Source: Prevotellaceae bacterium
Lineage (GTDB): Bacteria; Bacteroidota; Bacteroidia; Bacteroidales; Bacteroidaceae
NCBI GenBank assembly: GCA_003150315.1
Contig: QAML01000053.1
Location: 1-13,154 of the forward strand
Direction: 5' to 3'
Length of the DNA stretch: 13,154 nucleotides
Below are positions 1 to 6,532 of this stretch, piece after piece. Positions within the stretch are counted from its first letter, which is position 1. Each line of letters begins with the position of its first letter. The position numbers were made by a program, and so were the translations under genes. The notes under the pieces are model-generated. The model did not search any database and was not told where the DNA came from. It saw only the letters and a program-made list of their open reading frames with translations.

Positions 1-45
1 GCTGCCGTTCACGTAGAACAGCACTTTGAATGTACTTCTTGCCAT
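1..45 (-). CDS. Tyrosine recombinase / integrase, N-terminal 15 codons only
   Basis: The reverse strand from 45 reads MARSTFKVLFYVNGS and runs off the window. This opening (basic start, then STFKVLFYVN) is the typical beginning of the arm-type DNA-binding domain of Bacteroidetes tyrosine recombinases, the integrases of conjugative transposons, mobilisable elements and phase-variable loci. Only the N-terminus is visible, so the catalytic R-H-R-Y residues, the length and the intactness cannot be judged. A TAACTTTG box at 64-71 on the same strand would start transcription a few bases before the ATG. The gene is divergent from the thioredoxin-like gene at 352. The family call rests on recall of the N-terminal pattern; whether it belongs to a mobile element or an invertase-like system is unknown. 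Confidence 0.7.
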   Translation of the reverse strand, partial: MARSTFKVLFYVNGS

Positions 46-63
46 ACTCGTTTTTTTTGTTTG

Positions 64-71
64 CAAAGTTA
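64..71 (-). promoter_or_regulatory. Bacteroidetes -7 box for the integrase
   Basis: The reverse strand reads TAACTTTG, an exact match to the Bacteroidetes -7 consensus TAnnTTTG, 18 bp before the integrase ATG. No good TTTG element is seen 19-21 bp further upstream, so the promoter is only half supported. Confidence 0.4.
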
Positions 72-312
72 TTACTCAACGAGTTAGACCTTGATAAGCA
101 AATCGGCGCAGAACGGCGCAATCATTGCAGGGAGCGTTAAAAATACATCTCACTACGGGTAACGATTTGAAAACCGTTCTGCTTCATAGAACTGCTTTCC
201 TTTGCGTTTCCCGTTTTTTACGGTTGCCTTCGTTTGGCACTGTAAACGCTTTAATGATAGTCATTTCAGTGACATTTCAACCTCTTTTCTCGGTTATTCC
301 AAAGATTTTGCG
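72..312. other. Non-coding gap between integrase and thioredoxin-like gene
   Basis: No convincing gene lies here. The open frame at 125-325 starts with TTG, lacks a ribosome binding site and has no recognisable domain. The only local structure seen is a 10-bp tandem (CGGCGCA at 104-110 and again at 114-120) close to the integrase start. No tRNA, riboswitch or attachment core could be recognised. Confidence 0.5.
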
Positions 313-320
313 TAAGTTTG
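313..320 (+). promoter_or_regulatory. Bacteroidetes -7 box for the thioredoxin-like lipoprotein
   Basis: TAAGTTTG matches TAnnTTTG and lies 31 bp before the ATG at 352, a plausible leader length. The -33 element is weak. Confidence 0.45.
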
Positions 321-351
321 CATAAATGTCAAACAAAGTCATTATTCGGAT

Positions 352-909
352 ATGAAAAAAGCATTTCTTTTGGCGGCTTGCGCGGTGCTGACGGTGATGC
401 CGTCGTGTGCAAGAAAGAACGCCTCCACGGTTTCAGCCACCGACAAAACAGAACAAACAGCCGTTGACAAAAAGAAAGTCAATGTAAAGACACTTCCGCT
501 CACTGTTACGACGGGCATTCTTGATACAATAAAGAACAACTACAAGGGAAAAGTCGTTTTCATAGACTTGTGGGCTACATGGTGCGGTCCGTGTCGCAAA
601 GCAATGGTTTCGGTTGACTCCATAAAGCCGGAACTCATGAAGAAAGGCGCGAAGTTTGTTTACATAACAGGTGAAACTTCTCCCGAAAATACATGGAAGG
701 AAATGATTCCTAATATTGAGGGCGACCACTACCGCCTTACAAAAGAGCAATGGAAAAGTTTGTGCAATGAAAAATTCGTGCGCGGCATTCCATGCTATGT
801 TCTTTTCAACAAAGACGGTTCTGTTGCGTTCTCAAACCTGAATGAAGGCGGATACCCGGGCAATGATTTAATGAAACCCGAGATAGAAAAAGCCCTCAAA
901 AAGAAATAA
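352..909 (+). CDS. Thioredoxin-like (TlpA/ResA-type) lipoprotein
   Basis: The 185-residue protein begins with a lipoprotein signal: MKK, a hydrophobic stretch, then a lipobox-like MPSC with the acylated cysteine at residue 19. A polar linker follows to about residue 45. The thioredoxin fold has the redox motif WCGPC at 77-81, preceded by VVFIDLWAT, and the cis-proline motif GIP at 145-147. It should act in the periplasm or on the outer membrane as a thiol reductase or oxidase; the partner is unknown. An additional cysteine follows the cis-proline (C148), and another is at C138. No AhpC/TSA peroxidase domain is fused to it, unlike many larger Bacteroides TlpA-like proteins. It appears to be monocistronic: its own -7 box lies upstream and a terminator directly downstream. 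The fold is certain, the exact role is not. Confidence 0.9.
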   Translation: MKKAFLLAACAVLTVMPSCARKNASTVSATDKTEQTAVDKKKVNVKTLPLTVTTGILDTIKNNYKGKVVFIDLWATWCGPCRKAMVSVDSIKPELMKKGAKFVYITGETSPENTWKEMIPNIEGDHYRLTKEQWKSLCNEKFVRGIPCYVLFNKDGSVAFSNLNEGGYPGNDLMKPEIEKALKKK

Positions 910-929
910 TTTCATTGAAACCCTACATA

Positions 930-958
930 CCTCGGAGCAAAAGTCCCGGGGCTTTTTT
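930..958 (+). terminator. Rho-independent terminator after the thioredoxin-like gene
   Basis: CCTCGG (930-935) pairs with CCGGGG (946-951), including one G-U pair, and is followed by a six-T run at 953-958. It separates the thioredoxin-like gene from the DUF59 gene. Confidence 0.75.
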
Positions 959-982
959 GATATAAGTAATTCAGGCTAAAAT

Positions 983-1303
983 ATGACCGAAGAAGAAAAA
1001 CTGAAAACCGAAGACCGGATAGTTGAAGTGTTGAAAACTGTATATGACCCCGAAATTCCCGTAAACATATACGACCTCGGACTTGTTTACAAGATAGATT
1101 TTAAGGACGACGGGGTTTTGGACGTGGACATGACGCTTACTGCTCCCAATTGTCCCATGGGCGATTATATAATGGAGGATGTGCGCCAAAAACTTGAGGG
1201 CATAGACACCGTGAAACAAGCTAACGTAAACCTTGTGTTCGACCCCGTGTGGGACCAGTCCATGATGAGCGACGAGGCAAAGATTGACCTCGGATTCATG
1301 TAA
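983..1303 (+). CDS. DUF59 / MIP18-family Fe-S assembly protein (SufT/PaaD-like)
   Basis: This 106-residue protein is one complete DUF59 domain. It has the family signature YDPEIPVNIYDLGLVY at residues 21-36 and the APNCPMGD loop carrying the conserved cysteine at residue 57, then the VFDPVW segment near the C-terminus. Members of this family help mature Fe-S proteins (SufT, the eukaryotic MIP18/FAM96 proteins, PaaD). In Bacteroidetes a free-standing copy of this size is usual. It is cytoplasmic, with no signal peptide. The gene ends 7 bp before the lpxH ATG, so the two are very probably cotranscribed, although no shared pathway is known. No suf or isc genes are in the window. Confidence 0.88.
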   Translation: MTEEEKLKTEDRIVEVLKTVYDPEIPVNIYDLGLVYKIDFKDDGVLDVDMTLTAPNCPMGDYIMEDVRQKLEGIDTVKQANVNLVFDPVWDQSMMSDEAKIDLGFM

Positions 1304-1310
1304 TGACATC

Positions 1311-2075
1311 ATGAAAAACATATACTTCATATCCGATGCCCATCTCGGTTCGCTGGCAATAAAACACCGACGCATGCAGGAACGCAGGCTTGTTCGTTTT
1401 CTCGACGACATAAAGCCTCACGCCGCTGCGGTATATATGCTCGGCGATATGTTTGATTTTTGGTACGAATACAAATATGTCGTACCGAAAGGCTATACCC
1501 GTTTCCTCGGCAAGGTAAGCGAACTGACCGACAACGGAATTGAGGTGCATTTTTTCACGGGAAATCACGACCTTTGGCTACTTGATTATTTCGAAAAGGA
1601 ATGCGGCATGATTGTTCACCGTGAACCAATGACCGTTGAGCTTTACGGTAAACTTTTTTTCCTTGCTCACGGCGACGGACTCGGAAGTAGCGATATGAAA
1701 TTCAAAATGCTTCGCGCCGTTTTCCATAGCAGCGTGTGCCGTCGCCTTTTCTCCAATCTCCATCCCCGTTGGGCAATGCAGTTCGGGCTTTCATGGGCAA
1801 AACATTCGAGACTTAAACGCACCGACGGCAAAGAACCGGCTTTCATGGGGGCAGACAACGAGCCGCTTATAAGGTTTGCAAAAGAATATTTGGCTACACA
1901 CCCCGAAATAAACTATTTCATTTTCGGACACAGGCATATAGAAGTAGATGTAAATCTGACTTCCGAATCACGGCTTCTTATTACCGGGGAATGGATATCC
2001 CTTTTCACCTACGCCGTGTTTGACGGCGAACATCTTTTCATGGAGAACTACGTGGAAGGAGAAAGTAAACCGTAA
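1311..2075 (+). CDS. lpxH: UDP-2,3-diacylglucosamine diphosphatase LpxH
   Basis: LpxH hydrolyses UDP-2,3-diacylglucosamine to lipid X and UMP in lipid A synthesis, at the inner face of the cytoplasmic membrane. The 254-residue protein has all the calcineurin-like metal motifs: SDAH (8-11), GDMFD (45-49), GNHD (84-87), HGDG (120-123) and GHRH (206-209). The basic, hydrophobic insertion at about 131-170 matches the lipid-binding cap of the family. I chose the ATG at 1311, not the in-frame TTG at 1284, because the protein then opens directly with MKNIYFISDAHLG and does not overlap the DUF59 gene. Length and motif order are normal for LpxH. It is the second gene of a pair and is followed by a hairpin that begins inside its last codons. 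Confidence 0.92.
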   Translation: MKNIYFISDAHLGSLAIKHRRMQERRLVRFLDDIKPHAAAVYMLGDMFDFWYEYKYVVPKGYTRFLGKVSELTDNGIEVHFFTGNHDLWLLDYFEKECGMIVHREPMTVELYGKLFFLAHGDGLGSSDMKFKMLRAVFHSSVCRRLFSNLHPRWAMQFGLSWAKHSRLKRTDGKEPAFMGADNEPLIRFAKEYLATHPEINYFIFGHRHIEVDVNLTSESRLLITGEWISLFTYAVFDGEHLFMENYVEGESKP

Positions 2076-2095
2076 TGCCATAACGGTTTACTTTC
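2061..2095. terminator. Perfect 13-bp hairpin overlapping the lpxH stop codon
   Basis: Bases 2061-2073 (gaaagtaaaccgt) pair perfectly with 2083-2095, leaving a 9-base loop. The stem contains the last sense codons of lpxH and the first base of the TAA. The T-run after it is poor (ttatcc), so it may be a stabilising hairpin as much as an intrinsic terminator. It sits between convergent genes and could serve both strands. Confidence 0.6.
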
Positions 2096-2114
2096 TTATC
2101 CCGCCCCGTTCGCT

Positions 2115-4946
2115 TTATTTCTTGTCAAGTATAGTTTTATTTTTGTCGAGTTTCGCAGCCACAACCTTTGCTTTGCCGCCCTCCACACCAAGCATGTAAT
2201 CGCCGCCGTCGGTTATCGTGAACTCAATAACCGTTTTGGCGGTTTGGGCATTTGAAAACTTTTTCGAAGCAACGGTTTTGTTGTCTCCGCTTCCTATTAT
2301 CTTTACCTCGCCATCCCCCGAAGCGTCAACCGTAAAGGAATATTTTCCTTTTTCGAGCGTCAAACCCTGAAACAAAAGCTGTCCCGGCTCTATTTCAGCC
2401 CCGTTGCGAGAAATTCTGACGTTTCCCTTGCGGCTCCAATAGCATCTGCCGTCCCGGAAATCGCCATTGAGAATCGTGGAACTTGACGGAATTCCGCAGT
2501 CATTGCGAAAGTTCGTCGGCGTAACGCACAACAAACTGCACTCATTGAGATAATCGTTGTTGAAAACCCAAAAGTTTTGAACTGTAGAGAAGTCGTCGGT
2601 CTCCGTATTGGTAAACGGTTTTCCGTCAAAGGGATTGTCAGGCCACGTTCCCACCGAATATCCTCCGGCAAGGATACAATCCGTAACTTTAACGCTGTCT
2701 ATTATCTGGTTTTGCGGTTCCGGATTTGTGGAACCCCATGGTATTACCGCTATAGCCTTACCTCCTCCGCTGCTAAAGTAAGAATGTTCCACCGTAACGC
2801 ATCTTGCGCCGTGCGGATTGAGGTCGTGATATGTTCGCCAAGGCGAAACGTTGTTGCGAGGATCCCTGTACGAAGAAGATAGAGTAACACCGTCGTCATT
2901 AGACTCGAAAAAGCATCGCTCAATCTTCACTCTGTGCGTACCACTACTGAGTCCGAGACCATCACCACTGACACAGGCGGCATCATACATCTTTACGTTG
3001 CCGACAAACAGGTTTGAATCGTTATCAAAACTCGTGTGGTAACAATTTGTACGCATAATGTCGAAATCTTGAAGCACTATGTCGTGGCAATCACTGAACA
3101 CAACGGGAACTATGTGTATTCTGTCTTCGCAATTTGTGGCATAGTGTGAAATATCCGGGTCTTTTGTGTAAGGATCATTCATTCTTATTTTACCTCCTCC
3201 GCATATTTTAATGCGATATTGGTTCTTGGCAAACAAAAGAGGCTTGTTTACGAAGTGCGAATGTGTCCATTCTATGCCGGGAATTACCATATCGTGTCCG
3301 TAGAGCGGCATGTAATCGTAATCTCTCCTGTCTCCGCTTTGCCACAATACCGCACCTTTTTCAATTTTCAGTTCTACATCGTGTTTCAGTTCTATGCTCG
3401 TAAGCACATACCGCCTTCCGTAAGGGTCATTACCGCCCGGAACCACAACTCTTCCGCTTCCCGCTCCGCTTGCAGCGTTTATGGCAAGTTGGAAAGCCCT
3501 TGTATCATCGGTAAAGCCGTCTCCTTTTGCTCCGTAGTCAAGCACATTGAAATTTTCCTCCGTAACAAGAAAATCATAAGGGTTATCGGTGAAATTCTCC
3601 CAATTCTCTATATAGAAAGGAGAACCCACAGGAATTTCCTCTTTACCGTTACTGAGAGTTGCCATAAAGCGCGACGCGAGATGTGTCATGCTTTTCTTAT
3701 CCGCGCGCATGAACGGAAGGTCGTCTATGCTGGTTTTCGCGGCGAGGTTTTTGGTTGAATAAATTTTCGTACCCTTCTTAAAATCTCCGAAGTGCATCAG
3801 CGGCAGCGTGTAAATGTTCAATTCATTGTACTCGCGGGCTGCCGTTTCGCCTATGTCGGCTACGATGTGAATTACAGGGCTGTCTGCGCGGCACGAGAGT
3901 ATTTCCCCGATTTTCTTGTGTATAAGTTCTTCGCGTTCAAAGGTAATGCGGTCGATTGCCATGCTGCCTTTTTCTGCGCCGAGCGGTTCGAATTTTATGC
4001 CGGCATAGTTGCCTTCGGTTGGTATATCCGAAAGATTGAAGAAATAGTTCTTTTTGCCGGTTTCTTTCGATATGGCGAACACCTTGGAATGGTTTTCGAA
4101 CACACTGTCCTTGTCGGTAATGTAGCTGACCCTCATGCTGTCGGCACCGCAACGGTTGTCAATGACGGCGCGTATGGTATTGCGCTCCTTTGCCGGCGGA
4201 CTGAAAATATTGTTGATGCTCCCCGAAAGAACATCCGTGTAAACGGCTCCCGGTTTCTTGAAAGTATAGACAAGAGCATCGTCGGCGTAAGAAAGTTTCC
4301 CGTTGGTGGCTTTGAAAGCTCCTATGCTCTGCGGCACGGTAAAGTCAAAATCTACCGGAGCTCCCGCCACTACGCCGTCAACAAGGAATTCGCGCCAACT
4401 GCTCCATACATCGGGCGTGGGAGAACAGAGCGCAATTTCCATGTCGTCTATTTTGTTAAGAAACTTGCAGCCTGTGCAGTCAAAAGCCACGGTTCTCCAG
4501 AGTGTCGGAATTATATGTGCCACGCAGTCAAAGCTTTCTTTTCCGTTTTTCAAAGTGAGTTTCACATAAATGTCCTGCACCGGAGCGGTGCGGGCAAAGA
4601 TTCCGAACTGCACAAACGGAGTACGCTGCAGATTGAGCGGCTTTTCAAATTTCCTGCCTATGGTTCTCCACGTGTCTCCACTCACCGCTTTGCTTCTTAC
4701 CATCATTACCTGCCTGCCCTCATGCACTGTGGGATAAAAATCCTTCCCGTTGGTAATTTCCACACTCGCCACACCGCCGCGCGCTTCAAATCCGTCGACT
4801 CCGTCTTCAAACAAAGCAATAGCTTTTTTGTTTACGAGCGAAACTCTGTGGGAATAATCGTGTACGGGGGTTACGTTTTCTTGTGCCGAAGTCCCGGAGC
4901 GAGAAAACGCTAACAGTAATGCAAGTGCAAAAAGGCTTTTTTTCAT
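2115..4946 (-). CDS. Large secreted parallel beta-helix protein, GH28/pectate-lyase superfamily-like
   Basis: The protein has 943 residues. A signal peptide covers about 1-21 (ending GTSA|Q). Residues about 25-450 look like beta-rich jelly-roll or Ig-like modules with no catalytic signature that I recognise. Residues 467-482 (NVLDYGAKGDGFTDDT) are the classical entry to the pectate-lyase/GH28 beta-helix, which runs to about 815. GDGLGL (661-666) and NDDG (683-686) sit 22 residues apart, the spacing of the NTD and DD catalytic aspartates in GH28. The segment SGGGKAIAVIPWG (726-738) falls where GH28 normally has its HG motif but lacks the histidine. A C-terminal domain (about 823-930) resembles a carbohydrate-binding module. 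The likely role is cleavage of an acidic or plant-type glycan in the periplasm or outside the cell, with substrate unknown. No SusC/SusD pair lies beside it. It has its own promoter box. Confidence 0.65.
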   Translation of the reverse strand: MKKSLFALALLLAFSRSGTSAQENVTPVHDYSHRVSLVNKKAIALFEDGVDGFEARGGVASVEITNGKDFYPTVHEGRQVMMVRSKAVSGDTWRTIGRKFEKPLNLQRTPFVQFGIFARTAPVQDIYVKLTLKNGKESFDCVAHIIPTLWRTVAFDCTGCKFLNKIDDMEIALCSPTPDVWSSWREFLVDGVVAGAPVDFDFTVPQSIGAFKATNGKLSYADDALVYTFKKPGAVYTDVLSGSINNIFSPPAKERNTIRAVIDNRCGADSMRVSYITDKDSVFENHSKVFAISKETGKKNYFFNLSDIPTEGNYAGIKFEPLGAEKGSMAIDRITFEREELIHKKIGEILSCRADSPVIHIVADIGETAAREYNELNIYTLPLMHFGDFKKGTKIYSTKNLAAKTSIDDLPFMRADKKSMTHLASRFMATLSNGKEEIPVGSPFYIENWENFTDNPYDFLVTEENFNVLDYGAKGDGFTDDTRAFQLAINAASGAGSGRVVVPGGNDPYGRRYVLTSIELKHDVELKIEKGAVLWQSGDRRDYDYMPLYGHDMVIPGIEWTHSHFVNKPLLFAKNQYRIKICGGGKIRMNDPYTKDPDISHYATNCEDRIHIVPVVFSDCHDIVLQDFDIMRTNCYHTSFDNDSNLFVGNVKMYDAACVSGDGLGLSSGTHRVKIERCFFESNDDGVTLSSSYRDPRNNVSPWRTYHDLNPHGARCVTVEHSYFSSGGGKAIAVIPWGSTNPEPQNQIIDSVKVTDCILAGGYSVGTWPDNPFDGKPFTNTETDDFSTVQNFWVFNNDYLNECSLLCVTPTNFRNDCGIPSSSTILNGDFRDGRCYWSRKGNVRISRNGAEIEPGQLLFQGLTLEKGKYSFTVDASGDGEVKIIGSGDNKTVASKKFSNAQTAKTVIEFTITDGGDYMLGVEGGKAKVVAAKLDKNKTILDKK

Positions 4947-4998
4947 GATATTTCAGGGTTTTGTTTTATTATAACAGCCATTGAATGACCATTATGTG

Positions 4999-5032
4999 CA
5001 AAGTTAATGAAAAATCTCAGTTTTTCGACAAA
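4999..5032 (-). promoter_or_regulatory. Promoter of the beta-helix glycosidase-like gene
   Basis: On the reverse strand TAACTTTG (4999-5006) matches the -7 consensus, and TTTG (5029-5032) lies 22 bp upstream, one base longer than the usual 19-21. The -7 box is 52 bp before the ATG at 4946. Confidence 0.6.
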
Positions 5033-5085
5033 ACGACAATAAAGATGACACAGCGTACATAAGGTAAAAAATCCCGGCTTTGCCG

Positions 5086-5187
5086 ATCTCCGAAAAAACA
5101 CATGGCTTATCGTAAAAAATACAAGGCACTTATTTTAAAATAAGTGCCTTGTATTTCAAAATATATGCCTTGTATTTTTCGCCTTTA
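5086..5187. repeat. 21-bp repeat array A, two units diverging on each side of an 18-bp palindromic centre
   Basis: Cores related to GCCTTGT occur on the minus strand at 5100-5106 (as GCCATGT) and 5121-5127, and on the plus strand at 5146-5152 and 5167-5173. Within each arm the step is exactly 21 bp. The centre (5128-5145, acttattttaaaataagt) is a perfect palindrome, so that 5117-5156 is a flawless 40-bp inverted repeat. After each core comes an AT-rich tail (ATTT or GTTT). The array lies upstream of the beta-helix gene promoter and downstream of btuG. In RNA it would form a long hairpin; in DNA the 21-bp step equals two helical turns. Function unknown. Related arrays occur at 9663 and 13081. 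Confidence 0.9.
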
Positions 5188-5310
5188 CAAGTCTTTGACA
5201 GACAACAACTTACAAAAACTTTTCAAAACCTCTTAACTGTCTGGTTTTAAGCCTTTTGTGATTTTCGGCGATTCTTGCAGGAATTTTTCTGCCAAATGCT
5301 GTTTCGAAAC

Positions 5311-5339
5311 ATTCCGTCCGCCTTGAAAACGGACGGGAT
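5311..5339 (-). terminator. Hairpin downstream of btuG
   Basis: ATTCCGTCCG (5311-5320) pairs with CGGACGGGAT (5330-5339), with one G-U pair, around a 9-base loop, starting 5 bp after the btuG stop. The T-run beyond it on the minus strand is short, so termination efficiency is uncertain. Confidence 0.55.
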
Positions 5340-5344
5340 GTCTT

Positions 5345-6529
5345 TTACTTCAAACCTCTCAACGAAGTGGTTGTAAAGGCTATGTGTCCCGGAATGATTC
5401 CCGTTGTCGCGCTCCATTTGAGTTTTCCGTCTGCGGTGTAGCAGTAGAGCTGTCCGGGGTTCTTAAAATCTTTTGCGTCAGCCACGAAAATTTCTTTTGT
5501 GTCGGGATTCACAGCTATGGCATAGGGCATGACTATACGGCTGTCGCTTCCGTCGGTTATGAAACCGCTCTTCGATAGTTCCTTGGTCTTTGTGTTGTAT
5601 AGCGAATAGGAATTGGTGGCTTCGTAAGTGGGAGCCTTGTATTCCACACCTATTATATATAGGTTGTCGCCCGCTGCGGCAATGGCCGAAACCCTCGTGT
5701 CGATAGAATCGCTCAATGCTGCAGTTGCTGTGTTGACTACGTAAATTTTTGAACTAACCGTAGAATAGTTTCCGGTTGATATAACGTAAAGGTTGTCGTT
5801 TTTATCGAGCGCAACCTTGCCAAGATTCAAACCGGCATCTATTGTCTTTTCAATCTGCATGGTTTCGGGATTGATTACATTTATCGAGTGCTCGTAGTTG
5901 GGATACATGTATCCGCCCGAATTAGCCACAAAAATTTTTCCGTTGGCATAAGCAATTCCTTCCGGCTGATACCCCACGGTTACTGTGGTTTCCACTGTGT
6001 TTGTGTTGAGGTTCACTTTATAGACCGAGCCTTTGGGCGTTGCAGAAGTTTGGTCGTTGGGATCGATATAAGAGGAAACATAAGCATAATTGCCGTTGAA
6101 GGCTATGAAACGACAGGCAGGAATATTGATCGAAGCCACATGTTTGCCGGTTTTGGCATTCATAACCTCAACAAGATTCGAACCGTTTATAACGGCATAG
6201 ACCTTGTTTTTGTAAACCTGTATGTCGTTTCCCGTATCGCCGAGACCGAGAGTAACGTCAGGGTTAATGGTCGGAAACAAATTGAGATAGAAGCTGCCAT
6301 TGCTGTAATCGAAATAATCCAACGAGGCTTTGTTCGTGTCCTTTTGCCCTTCGTTCAGCACAAAAACGCCTTTCTGCGCAATATTCTTTTGCGGAGTGGT
6401 TACATTAGTGCCCGCAATGTCGATTTTAGGGGTTTCGTTGTCTTCGGAGCAGGATGTAAACTGAAAAGCCGCCGACAAAGTCAAAACGGCAATCGCACCT
6501 AAGCGATAGAATTTCTTTGAATTTCTCAT
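5345..6529 (-). CDS. btuG: BtuG-like cobalamin-binding surface lipoprotein (YncE/DUF5074-type beta-propeller)
   Basis: This is a 394-residue lipoprotein. The signal ends TSC with the acylated cysteine at residue 27, followed by SEDNE, an acidic stretch of the kind that directs Bacteroidetes lipoproteins to the cell surface. The rest is a series of beta-propeller blades with repeated patterns such as VYKVNLNTNTVE and INVINPETMQIEKTI, each followed by a segment like IFVANSGG or LYVISTG. In Bacteroides thetaiotaomicron, BtuG is a surface propeller that captures cobalamin with very high affinity and associates with BtuB. Here the gene starts 3 bp after the btuB stop, downstream of a cobalamin riboswitch, which makes this assignment much stronger than fold alone. 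The ligand-binding residues cannot be checked by eye. The gene is likely cotranscribed and translationally coupled with btuB. Confidence 0.78.
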   Translation of the reverse strand: MRNSKKFYRLGAIAVLTLSAAFQFTSCSEDNETPKIDIAGTNVTTPQKNIAQKGVFVLNEGQKDTNKASLDYFDYSNGSFYLNLFPTINPDVTLGLGDTGNDIQVYKNKVYAVINGSNLVEVMNAKTGKHVASINIPACRFIAFNGNYAYVSSYIDPNDQTSATPKGSVYKVNLNTNTVETTVTVGYQPEGIAYANGKIFVANSGGYMYPNYEHSINVINPETMQIEKTIDAGLNLGKVALDKNDNLYVISTGNYSTVSSKIYVVNTATAALSDSIDTRVSAIAAAGDNLYIIGVEYKAPTYEATNSYSLYNTKTKELSKSGFITDGSDSRIVMPYAIAVNPDTKEIFVADAKDFKNPGQLYCYTADGKLKWSATTGIIPGHIAFTTTSLRGLK

Positions 6530-6532
6530 ATT

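Noticed and set aside
125..325. 66-residue open frame between integrase and thioredoxin-like gene
   Set aside because: TTG start, no ribosome binding site and no domain; it ends within the region of the downstream promoter.
3792..4913. 373-codon open frame on the plus strand
   Set aside because: It lies wholly opposite the 943-residue beta-helix gene, has no recognisable domain or ribosome binding site, and its composition reflects the complement of that gene.
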